Source: Clostridiaceae bacterium (GTDB lineage Bacteria; Bacillota; Clostridia; Oscillospirales; Acutalibacteraceae). Taken from it: 13,040 bases of DNA. Below, one piece after another: positions 7,546-13,040 of the stretch (within the stretch, counting starts at the first letter, position 1; each line of letters begins with the position of its first letter). The DNA is taken from assembly GCA_016281115.1 (NCBI GenBank), contig JAEEHZ010000127.1, positions 1-13,040 on the forward strand, given 5' to 3'. The position numbers were made by a program, and so were the translations under genes. The notes below the pieces were generated by a model. That model worked only from the letters and a program-made list of their open reading frames with translations, ran no database searches and was not told where the DNA came from.

Positions 7546-9195
7546 ATGAAAAACACATCAAAAATCATCTCAATCATTCTTGCAATAATGATGCTTGTGT
7601 GCGTTGGCACAGTTGCATCTTATGCAAACGACAATGCACACACCATAACAATCAAAAACGAAACAGCAGGACACAACTACGACGCTTATCAAGTGTTCAG
7701 CGGTGACATCACCGGCGGCAAGCTTACAAACATTGTTTGGGGCAGCGGCGTAGACGGCGCAGCACTTCTTACAGAGTTGAAAACAATAGCAGCTTACGCT
7801 GACTGTGAAACAGCTGAGGACGTAGCAGCTATTCTTGAAGGCTTTGCAAGCGACAGTGCACAAATAGACAGCTTTGCAACTGTTGCTTCTAAGCACCTGG
7901 CAAGCGTTGCCGGATCTTCAAATGCTCCTGAAAGCATAGGCGACAAGTACGCTTATGATATTAATGTCAATGGCGACGGTTACTACTTTGTTAAGGACCG
8001 TGACGGCTCAGACCTTTCAAACGACGCATTTACAAAGTACATTCTTAAAGTAGTAGAGGACGTAGAGGTTGACGCTAAGGACGATGTTCCCGAGCTGGAC
8101 AAAAATATAGTTGAAGGCGAAGATTTAGTTAAGATCAACAACGGTTCCATCGGTGATGTTGTTGACTTCCAGATAACCTCAAAGGTTCCTGCAATGGACG
8201 GCTATGAGACATATCTCTTCAGAGTTTCCGATACATTGTCAGAGGGACTTACATTCAATGACGATGTTGTTGTATATATAAACGGCAACGCACTCGATTC
8301 TTCAGCTTATGTAGTAGATAACGCCGCTGATAACGCTACATTTACAGTATATCTTAACAACTTTATCCAATACAAAGCTCTTGCAGGCAAAGAGGTTAAA
8401 ATCACATATTCCGCAACTATAAATCAGGCTGCAGCTATCGGCGTTGCAGGTAATGTCAACGAAGCATATCTTGAGTATTCTAACAATCCTTCTCAGAGCG
8501 GTGCCGGTGAAGGCGGAGAGCCTAACCCCAACAATCCTACAGGCGAAACACCCAAATCATTAACAAAAACTTATGTAACAGGTATCGAACTCCTCAAGGT
8601 AGACGGCAGCGACGAGACACCTCTTACCGGCGCTAAGTTCAGCATCTCCGGTACATCACAGAAAGTTGTTGTTATAAACAGCGAGATATACAAAGAGAGC
8701 AACGATGGCACATACTACAGACTTAAAGACGGTACATACACAACAACATCTCCCGAAACACCTGATATTGACGTTACAAAGTACGAAGACACAACAGTTA
8801 AATATGAAAAAGTAACAGTTATCGACAAGACAAATAAGGATGAACAGTTCGAAGCAGAAGGCTGGGTAGACGAAAACGGTATACTCAGATTTGAAGGTCT
8901 CGGCGAAGGCACATATACCTTAAACGAGTTGGTTGCTCCTGACGGCTATAACCTTATTACATCAGATATAACAGTTACAATAACATTTAACAACGGTGAA
9001 TGGCTTGTAAGCGGTTCAGGCGCAGATGTTGACAGCAACGGCATAGTTAAGTTAACTGTTGTCAATAATTCCGGCGCAGAGCTTCCGTCAACAGGTGGCA
9101 TCGGTACCACAATATTCTATATAATAGGCGGACTGCTTGTTATAAGCGCGGCTGTACTTCTTGTTTCTAAAAAGAGAATGGCTGCAAACAAATAA
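7546..9195 (+). CDS. Major (backbone) pilin, LPSTG, isopeptide-forming fimbrial subunit
   Basis: A 549-residue sortase-polymerised shaft subunit. Residues 1-27 are a classical signal peptide ending SYA before NDN. An N-terminal pilin domain (~31-170) leads to VEVDAKDDVPELDKNI (174-188). By analogy with the VYPK pilin motif, Lys178 is the candidate polymerisation lysine, and Lys186 a candidate intradomain isopeptide lysine of the D2-type domain (~180-312). A Pro/Gly/Asn linker (~315-335) precedes the C-terminal SpaA/Cna_B-type domain (~345-508) with Lys351, the E-box TLNELVAPDGY (Glu461) and Asn507/508. LPSTG at 513-517 is followed by a membrane helix and SKKRMAANK. Codon use differs from the neighbours: by my hand count 27 AAC to 13 AAT for Asn, against 7 to 19 in the ancillary pilin, as expected for a highly expressed gene. 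It has its own promoter candidate and ribosome binding site. Confidence 0.95.
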   Translation: MKNTSKIISIILAIMMLVCVGTVASYANDNAHTITIKNETAGHNYDAYQVFSGDITGGKLTNIVWGSGVDGAALLTELKTIAAYADCETAEDVAAILEGFASDSAQIDSFATVASKHLASVAGSSNAPESIGDKYAYDINVNGDGYYFVKDRDGSDLSNDAFTKYILKVVEDVEVDAKDDVPELDKNIVEGEDLVKINNGSIGDVVDFQITSKVPAMDGYETYLFRVSDTLSEGLTFNDDVVVYINGNALDSSAYVVDNAADNATFTVYLNNFIQYKALAGKEVKITYSATINQAAAIGVAGNVNEAYLEYSNNPSQSGAGEGGEPNPNNPTGETPKSLTKTYVTGIELLKVDGSDETPLTGAKFSISGTSQKVVVINSEIYKESNDGTYYRLKDGTYTTTSPETPDIDVTKYEDTTVKYEKVTVIDKTNKDEQFEAEGWVDENGILRFEGLGEGTYTLNELVAPDGYNLITSDITVTITFNNGEWLVSGSGADVDSNGIVKLTVVNNSGAELPSTGGIGTTIFYIIGGLLVISAAVLLVSKKRMAANK

Positions 9196-9210
9196 TATTT
9201 TTTAATGGCT

Positions 9211-9247
9211 TATATGTGACCGTGGCTTTTCAGCCCGGTCACATATA
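9211..9247 (+). other. Strong 3' hairpin after the backbone pilin, without a U-tract
   Basis: TATATGTGACCG (9211-9222) pairs perfectly with CGGTCACATATA (9236-9247). A bulged T (9223) leads to a further GGC/GCC pairing around the loop TTTTCA (9227-9232). The downstream TAGGATAACA is not T-rich, so it should not act as an efficient intrinsic terminator. It fits a 3' stabiliser or partial attenuator between the abundant pilin message and the less needed sortase message. Confidence 0.7.
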
Positions 9248-9270
9248 TAGGATAACAGGAGAGTAAGTTA

Positions 9271-10089
9271 ATGAAAAAACGTTTAACGACGATTATGCTG
9301 TTAATTATTCTCCTTGCAGGTTTATCAATAATGCTGTATCCAACAATAAGCGATTATTGGAATTCGTCCCATCAGTCAAAGGTTATAGCAACATACACCG
9401 AAAAAGTGGCTAACATTGACGAAGAAAGATATAATACGATTCTGAATAATGCTGTATCGTACAACGAAGCGCTGGCATCGGGTCTTTTCAGCTATAAATT
9501 TTCGGAAGAACAAAAAAACAATTATGAAAGTCAGCTTAATATAGCCGATGACGGAATGATGGGATATATTGAGATACCCTCAATACAATGCTATTTGCCT
9601 ATTTATCATGGCACAGACGAGGCCGTTTTACAAGTTGCTGTAGGTCATATAGAATGGACATCTTTACCTGTGGGCGGAAAAGGCACTCACTGTGTTTTGT
9701 CAGGACACAGAGGAAATCCTTCAGCAAAACTGTTCAGCAGTATTGACAGGCTTGCAGAAGGAGATTTGTTTATAATAAGGGTACTTAACGAAGTGTTAAC
9801 ATATGAAGTTGACAGGATACTTACTGTATTGCCTGAGGATATCAGTCCGTTGAAGGCGGAACGGGATATGGATTATTGCACACTTGTTACATGTACACCG
9901 TACGGCGTAAATTCACACAGATTATTGGTCAGGGGGCACAGAATCGAAAATCAGAGTGAAGAAACAACTATAAGAGTTGTTTCGGAGGCAACTCAGATAG
10001 AGCCGATACTGGTTGCGCCTGTTTTAGCGGTGCCGATTCTGATAGCTATGCTGATCGTAGCTTTAACCGCTGACAAAAGGAAGAGGTGA
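9271..10089 (+). CDS. Class C (pilin-polymerising) sortase
   Basis: A 272-residue membrane transpeptidase that cleaves LPxTG between Thr and Gly and links pilins through lysines. AGGAGAG (9257-9263) is spaced 7 nt from the ATG. There is an N-terminal membrane helix (~6-24) and a C-terminal one (~246-266) before the tail ADKRKR; the C-terminal anchor is typical of class C. The catalytic set is visible: His146 (VLSGHRGNPSAKLF), Cys208 (TLVTCTPYGVNSHRLLVRGHR) and Arg217, nine residues after the Cys as in pilus sortases. The lid region before the core (MMGYIEIPSIQCYLPIYHG) lacks the usual Asp-Pro-aromatic lid motif; the local sequence is YNEALASGLFSYKF. It sits directly after the backbone pilin and 7 bp before the ancillary pilin, so it is probably the shaft polymerase. 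Confidence 0.95.
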   Translation: MKKRLTTIMLLIILLAGLSIMLYPTISDYWNSSHQSKVIATYTEKVANIDEERYNTILNNAVSYNEALASGLFSYKFSEEQKNNYESQLNIADDGMMGYIEIPSIQCYLPIYHGTDEAVLQVAVGHIEWTSLPVGGKGTHCVLSGHRGNPSAKLFSSIDRLAEGDLFIIRVLNEVLTYEVDRILTVLPEDISPLKAERDMDYCTLVTCTPYGVNSHRLLVRGHRIENQSEETTIRVVSEATQIEPILVAPVLAVPILIAMLIVALTADKRKR

Positions 10090-10096
10090 GAAACAG

Positions 10097-11056
10097 TTGA
10101 ATATTACAAAGTTACCCTTGCGCAGCAGCATATGCGTGGTTTTGGCAGCCATATGCTTTGGCCTGTTACTTTCATCTTCCGGTTACGCAAATGAAGTCAA
10201 AAGTGTAAGCGGTATAGGTAGCGGTAATTGCAGCGTAAATGTACGGCTGAAAACGAGTTTGGCCGATAATTCGAATGTTACCTTAAATATGTACCGCGTT
10301 TGCTATTCCGATAAATTGGATAAAGACGGCGCATATGTTTTGGCCGAAAAATTCAATAAGTTTCCCATAACGCCGTTAAAAGATCCCGAAAATGATGTTA
10401 TGGATTTCGCGACTACACTTGACGGTTACATATCTTATAAAAGCATTGAGCCTGATTATACCGTAAAAACAAATAAAGACGGCGTGGCATCATTTTCAAA
10501 TGTTTCGGATGGAATATATCTTGTGGAAGGCGAGACGTATTATCACGAGGATAAAATGGTCATCCCATCATCTGCAATTATATTTTTAACTGAGAACAAG
10601 CTTAAAAGAGAACAAACAAAAACACGAAATGTAGATATTAATGTTAAATATGAAATAAGAAATAGCACTAAAAACACAAAAATAGAAGCCATTAAGGTTT
10701 GGAACGACAATGACAGCGCTTCAAGACCCGGTTCGGTTACACTTGAGCTTTACTGTGACAAGGTTTTGGTGCAAACTGTGACACTGAACAAGGAAAATAA
10801 CTGGAAGCACTCATGGACAAATCTTGCCCAAAACGGTAAGTGGACATTGGCGGAAAAAGATGTACCGAGCGGTTACACGGTATCGGTCGCAAGAAGAGAC
10901 GACTGTTTTGTTGTTACAAACACATTAAGTAATATCAGTTTGAATAAGCAGTGGGATACTCTACCGCAGACCGGCTTGTTGTGGTGGCCCGTTCCGATAT
11001 TGTCTGTTACGGGGGTACTGTTTATTATTATCGGTATAATCGTCAATAGGAAATAA
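10097..11056 (+). CDS. Ancillary (probably basal) LPQTG pilin with one Cna_B domain
   Basis: A 319-residue surface protein starting at TTG 10097, supported by GAGGTGAG (10083-10090) six nt upstream, which overlaps the sortase stop. Residues 1-31 are a signal peptide ending SGYA before NEV. Residues ~45-165 form a beta-rich pilin N-terminal domain of the type that runs from a strand like SVNVRLKTS to DGIYLVEGETYYHEDKMVIP. Residues ~195-277 are a Cna_B domain: EAIKVWND (Lys200), TLAEKDVPSGY (Glu253) and VVTNT (Asn275) give the Lys-Glu/Asp-Asn set for an intramolecular isopeptide bond. LPQTG (289-293) is followed by a membrane helix with Trp-Trp-Pro and the short tail NRK. Its small size and position after the class C sortase suggest a wall-proximal base subunit. 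That role is inferred, and a minor decorating pilin is also possible. Confidence 0.9.
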   Translation: MNITKLPLRSSICVVLAAICFGLLLSSSGYANEVKSVSGIGSGNCSVNVRLKTSLADNSNVTLNMYRVCYSDKLDKDGAYVLAEKFNKFPITPLKDPENDVMDFATTLDGYISYKSIEPDYTVKTNKDGVASFSNVSDGIYLVEGETYYHEDKMVIPSSAIIFLTENKLKREQTKTRNVDINVKYEIRNSTKNTKIEAIKVWNDNDSASRPGSVTLELYCDKVLVQTVTLNKENNWKHSWTNLAQNGKWTLAEKDVPSGYTVSVARRDDCFVVTNTLSNISLNKQWDTLPQTGLLWWPVPILSVTGVLFIIIGIIVNRK

Positions 11057-11060
11057 AACT

Positions 11061-11684
11061 ATGAAAAACAAAGGTATTGTATTTTACTTTACAGGTACAT
11101 TGCTTATTGTAATTGCGTTGTGCCTGTCGGTGTATAATTGTTATAGCGACTTTAATGCTTCGCTTTTTTCAAAGGATGTAATAAATAAACTTAATTTGGA
11201 TACACATCAGTTGGAGAATAATGATAGTTCATCAGATTTGAATAACTTAGCAAAAAAAGAATTGTTTGTGGAATATCCCGGTATGGAAATGCCTGTGAAA
11301 AAAGCAGATAAATATGATTATTTGGGAGTTATAGTAATACCGTCGATAAATATAGAACTTCCCGTAATGAGTGAATGTTCACCGGAACTTTTATGGTTAT
11401 CACCGTGCAGGTATTACGGCTCTGTGTATCAAAATAACATGGTTATCGCCGCACATAATTACAGCTCTCATTTCGGGAATATAATGGATCTGGATGAAAA
11501 AGACATGGTATACTTTATTGATGCCGAGAACAGAGTATTCAGTTATTACGTACAGAATAAAGAAACATTGAGACCAAACGAAAGTGAACAAATGTGTACG
11601 GACGAAAGCGATTTAACTTTATTCACCTGTACACCGGGAGGTCAATACAGAGCTACTGTACGCTGTCGCAGAAGCGAAGGCTGA
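11061..11684 (+). CDS. Second sortase, not class C; candidate anchoring sortase
   Basis: A 207-residue sortase starting 4 bp after the ancillary pilin, with AGGAA (11048-11052) 8 nt before the ATG. One N-terminal membrane helix (~6-26) and no C-terminal one. The sortase core begins at YLGVIVIPSINIELPV. His132 lies in VIAAHNYSSHFG, Cys190 in TLFTCTPGGQYRATVRCRR, and the likely catalytic Arg is 197 (201 is the alternative). The HNYSSHFG and TCTPGG signatures and the single N-terminal anchor set it apart from the upstream class C enzyme; I would place it near the small class B/D-type sortases, without certainty. Between them the two enzymes could divide polymerisation and wall attachment, as known in pilus systems that use a housekeeping or accessory sortase. 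Gene order makes it the last gene before the terminator. Confidence 0.9.
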   Translation: MKNKGIVFYFTGTLLIVIALCLSVYNCYSDFNASLFSKDVINKLNLDTHQLENNDSSSDLNNLAKKELFVEYPGMEMPVKKADKYDYLGVIVIPSINIELPVMSECSPELLWLSPCRYYGSVYQNNMVIAAHNYSSHFGNIMDLDEKDMVYFIDAENRVFSYYVQNKETLRPNESEQMCTDESDLTLFTCTPGGQYRATVRCRRSEG

Positions 11685-11804
11685 AAGCTGTAATGGTATA
11701 TTCCTGATGATTATTTGTGTATGTAAAGCATAAAAAATGTGTTTTTAGTATTATTGCTTGTTTATTCGATTTTTCAATTATAAGAAATCATATTATAAAC
11801 GGAA

Positions 11805-11844
11805 CCCTTTTACGGAGGAGAACCTACCGTAAAAGGGCTTTTTT
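11805..11844 (+). terminator. Rho-independent terminator ending the pilus locus
   Basis: CCCTTTTACGG (11805-11815) pairs perfectly with CCGTAAAAGGG (11827-11837), with an 11-nt loop and then C and six Ts (11839-11844). It lies 120 bp after the last sortase gene. The 11685-11804 stretch before it is AT-rich and shows nothing else I can support. Confidence 0.95.
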
Positions 11845-11870
11845 GAATCTTGATTTCAGGCAAAAAATAT

Positions 11871-11938
11871 CGCGCTCAGATAAAATTCTAAGCGCGAATT
11901 GGGTGCGGCGGCTCGCCGCTGTGCCGACGGTTGAAATA
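11871..11938 (+). other. GC-rich double hairpin ending in the ACGGTTGAAATA repeat (copy 1)
   Basis: CGCGCT (11871-11876) pairs with AGCGCG (11891-11896), with an inner AGA/TCT. GCGGCG (11905-11910) pairs with CGCCGC (11914-11919). TGTGCCG-ACGGTTGAAATA then follows at 11920-11938. The GC-rich block stands out from its AT-rich surroundings. The same 19-20 base motif recurs at 12871-12890. It may be a truncated copy of the structured element there, or the end of a mobile element. No protein-coding character was seen. Confidence 0.45.
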
Positions 11939-11988
11939 GGATTTATATAACAAGCCGTAAACAGAGTCAAAATTAACCATTCGCACAT

Positions 11989-12017
11989 TCGACAATTCGC
12001 TTTCTTGCAGATACAAT
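11989..12017 (+). promoter_or_regulatory. Sigma-A type promoter for the small ORF and tnpV
   Basis: TCGACA (11989-11994), a 17-bp spacer and TACAAT (12012-12017) each differ from consensus by one base. The Shine-Dalgarno AAGGAGG follows at 12026-12032, leaving a very short leader. Spacing and order are as expected for a constitutive promoter. Confidence 0.6.
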
Positions 12018-12045
12018 AGTATCACAAGGAGGCGAAAAACTATGC

Positions 12046-12183
12046 GTGATCAAAAAAAGAATTATCGAACTTACAGATTCTGAGTGGCGATTACTTGTTC
12101 GGTGCATTAATGCCGCACGATCTGTATATCTTGATACGGTCAAACCAATTGAAGATGTCAATGATTTATTCGTAAGACAATAA
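12046..12183 (+). CDS. Small mobile-element ORF (45 codons), start affected by a frame break
   Basis: The frame reads VIKKRIIELTDSEWRLLVRC, then INAARSVYLDTVKPIEDVND and LFVRQ, from GTG 12046 to TAA 12183. An excellent Shine-Dalgarno (AAGGAGG, 12026-12032) is ideally spaced for ATG 12042 rather than for the GTG, which is 13 nt away. ATG 12042 opens a different frame that stops after 13 codons. With one fewer A in the A7 run (12052-12058), that ATG frame would join this one and read MRDQKRIIELTDSEW. It is therefore either a GTG start, a slippage site, or a recently broken gene. The composition looks like a real small protein. The product is unknown; its place 31 bp before tnpV suggests it belongs to the same mobile element. 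Confidence 0.5.
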   Translation: MIKKRIIELTDSEWRLLVRCINAARSVYLDTVKPIEDVNDLFVRQ

Positions 12184-12214
12184 ATGCAAAAATTAAGAAA
12201 GTGAGGACTTTAAG

Positions 12215-12586
12215 ATGAAACAATTCATTCACGATGAAACAAACAGGCTTGATTACGAACTTGTAGGCGATTATTACTTGCCGTGCTTAAAAGCACCTAA
12301 GTCACCGAATGTTGGCAGATTCGGAATGATCTATTTGGATTATTTGCGTAACAATAATAAAGCGATTTATTCAGGACTTTTGATGTCAGGTAAGTTAAAA
12401 AGCCATGTTGAGAAAATTGACATGCAAGCTGAGGAAATGTTTTCTCAGTTAGTACAGCAGATGGTAAAGAATGAAGGCGTAGACGAAGCTCTTAAAAGGA
12501 GTAATCAACTCATATGGATTCAGCAAATGAACTCAATTCGCAACCGTGCTGAGGAAATAGTTTTAAGTGAGGTTGTATTTACGTAA
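12215..12586 (+). CDS. tnpV: TnpV family transposon-encoded protein
   Basis: A 123-residue protein. GTGAGGA (12201-12207) is 7 nt before the ATG. The sequence fits the TnpV family of Tn4451-type mobilisable transposons in Clostridia: YELVGDYYLPCLKAP at the N-terminus, VGRFGMIYLDYLRNNNKAIY, LLMSGKLKSHVEKIDMQAEEMF in the middle, and IQQMNSIRNRAEEIVLSEVVF at the end. The family's biochemical role is not established. Its length is typical and the frame is intact. No TnpX-type serine recombinase or mobilisation gene lies in the window, so this is either the edge of a larger element or a leftover fragment. It marks the region after the pilus terminator as accessory DNA. Confidence 0.85.
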   Translation: MKQFIHDETNRLDYELVGDYYLPCLKAPKSPNVGRFGMIYLDYLRNNNKAIYSGLLMSGKLKSHVEKIDMQAEEMFSQLVQQMVKNEGVDEALKRSNQLIWIQQMNSIRNRAEEIVLSEVVFT

Positions 12587-12774
12587 GAGAATCACTTAAC
12601 AACAAGTTGTAGACCATATATTCAATAAATATGTTGCGTTCTTCGTTTTTTATTTGTTGCGCTATTTCAGTAAAAATCGCAAATAGTCACTATTATATAT
12701 ACAGAGGATAAAAAATCAACTGATTTGCACATATGAATATTGCACACACCTTTCAAACGCCTAATTATAAGCAC

Positions 12775-12810
12775 CTGCCCTGCACGAGCAGAAGATTACG
12801 TGCAGGGCAG
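12775..12810. other. 12-bp perfect hairpin without a T-tract
   Basis: CTGCCCTGCACG (12775-12786) pairs perfectly with CGTGCAGGGCAG (12799-12810) around a 12-nt loop. Neither strand continues into a T-run, so it is not an ordinary terminator. It begins a cluster of GC-rich hairpins. The 12587-12774 stretch before it is AT-rich, with weak repeats (GTTGCG twice) and no ORF I can support. Confidence 0.7.
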
Positions 12811-12812
12811 CT

Positions 12813-12960
12813 TTGCGCGCCGGAGAGGCGCAATATAAAGGAATGGGTAAATTGGTATCGTTATTATGGATGTGCCGCACGGTTGAAATAATGCGCAGTG
12901 CGGACTGCTACTGGGTGGTTACCCGGCAGCGCTTATAAAGCACCGCCGGGCAAAAGAGGG
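12813..12960 (+). ncRNA. Candidate structured RNA (HEARO/omega-RNA-like), repeat copy 2
   Basis: Hairpins follow each other closely. TTGCGC (around 12813) pairs with GCGCAA near 12828. CCGCAC (12875-12880) pairs with GTGCGG (12898-12903) and presents GGTTGAAATAA in its loop. GGGT (12913-12916) pairs with ACCC (12921-12924) inside a CTGC/GCAG helix (12905-12908 with 12926-12929). CCCGGC (12922-12927) can alternatively pair with GCCGGG (12945-12950), which excludes the previous helix. From memory, a stem followed by ACGGTTGAA-TAA and then a GC-rich two-helix region resembles the omega RNA of IscB/IsrB loci (HEARO). No such nuclease gene lies in the window. Strand and ends are uncertain, and it may be another transposon-end structure. 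Confidence 0.35.
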
Positions 12961-12980
12961 TTTAGGTTAAATCAGAATGA

Positions 12981-13040
12981 TTAGATAATATCAGCTATGG
13001 TTTTTTGCATTTGAACAACGTCTTGCAAGTCAACAACACT
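12981..13040 (-). CDS. Possible C-terminus of a reverse-strand gene (partial)
   Basis: Read on the reverse strand from the right edge, the frame gives SVVDLQDVVQMQKTIADII and stops at TAA (complement of 12981-12983). It is an amphipathic helix-like tail. Only 19 residues are visible, so it may be chance, and the product cannot be named. Confidence 0.25.
   Translation of the reverse strand, partial: SVVDLQDVVQMQKTIADII

Noticed and set aside
11901..11938. Group II intron 5' end (GTGCG start)
   Set aside because: Only the GTGCG matches. No domain V or reverse transcriptase was found.
11717..11950. 77-codon plus-strand ORF after the last sortase
   Set aside because: It runs straight through the strong terminator hairpin and the GC-rich hairpins, has no clear ribosome binding site and no recognisable protein character.
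12905..12950. Known metabolite riboswitch (for example cobalamin type) from the alternative helices
   Set aside because: No conserved core of a riboswitch class I know is present, and no plus-strand gene follows within the window.
1..13040. CRISPR array or tRNA/rRNA genes
   Set aside because: No regularly spaced repeat array, no tRNA cloverleaf signatures and no rRNA-like sequence were seen on either strand.

Overview
The window looks like a low-GC Gram-positive genome of the class Clostridia, probably a gut Oscillospiraceae or Ruminococcus-type organism. This is inferred from purine-rich ribosome binding sites, AT-rich third positions, LPxTG cell-wall sorting signals, class C sortase, and a TnpV gene of Tn4451-type elements. 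Species cannot be named from the sequence alone.

Positions 1 to 1635 hold the 3' part of a transcriptional regulator (PAS-like region plus C-terminal SARP/OmpR-type winged helix), closed by a clear intrinsic terminator. About 350 bp of regulatory DNA follow. They carry a palindrome and direct repeats near a perfect TATAAT, then GGAAC repeats on an 11-bp phase ending just upstream of an extended -10. That is the geometry known for SARP-family operators.

Positions 1991 to 11684 are a co-directional, tightly packed sortase-dependent pilus locus. In order it encodes a DivIVA-like coiled-coil protein, a signal peptidase I with an unusual ~185-residue cytosolic extension, a ~1240-residue LPQTG tip adhesin, an LPSTG backbone pilin, a class C sortase, a small LPQTG ancillary pilin with one Cna_B domain, and a second, different sortase. 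The adhesin combines a degenerate CHAP-like domain, a fibro-slime/PA14-like domain and Cna_B-type domains. The expected scheme is: the signal peptidase matures the pilins; the class C sortase polymerises the backbone and joins tip and base subunits; the second sortase anchors the fibre or handles one subunit. The coiled-coil protein may help place the assembly site. The backbone gene has its own putative promoter and ribosome binding site, a distinctive codon bias and a 3' hairpin lacking a U-tract, all consistent with higher expression than its neighbours. A strong terminator at 11805-11844 ends the locus.

From about 11870 to the end is accessory DNA: GC-rich hairpins, a well-formed promoter, a 45-codon ORF with a frame break at an A7 run, a complete tnpV gene, and a highly structured segment at 12775-12950. 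A ~20-bp motif (TGTGCCG[C]ACGGTTGAAATA) occurs on both sides of tnpV. The second copy sits in a hairpin cluster that resembles, from memory, the omega RNA/HEARO type of structured RNA. A possible C-terminus of a reverse-strand gene runs off the right edge.
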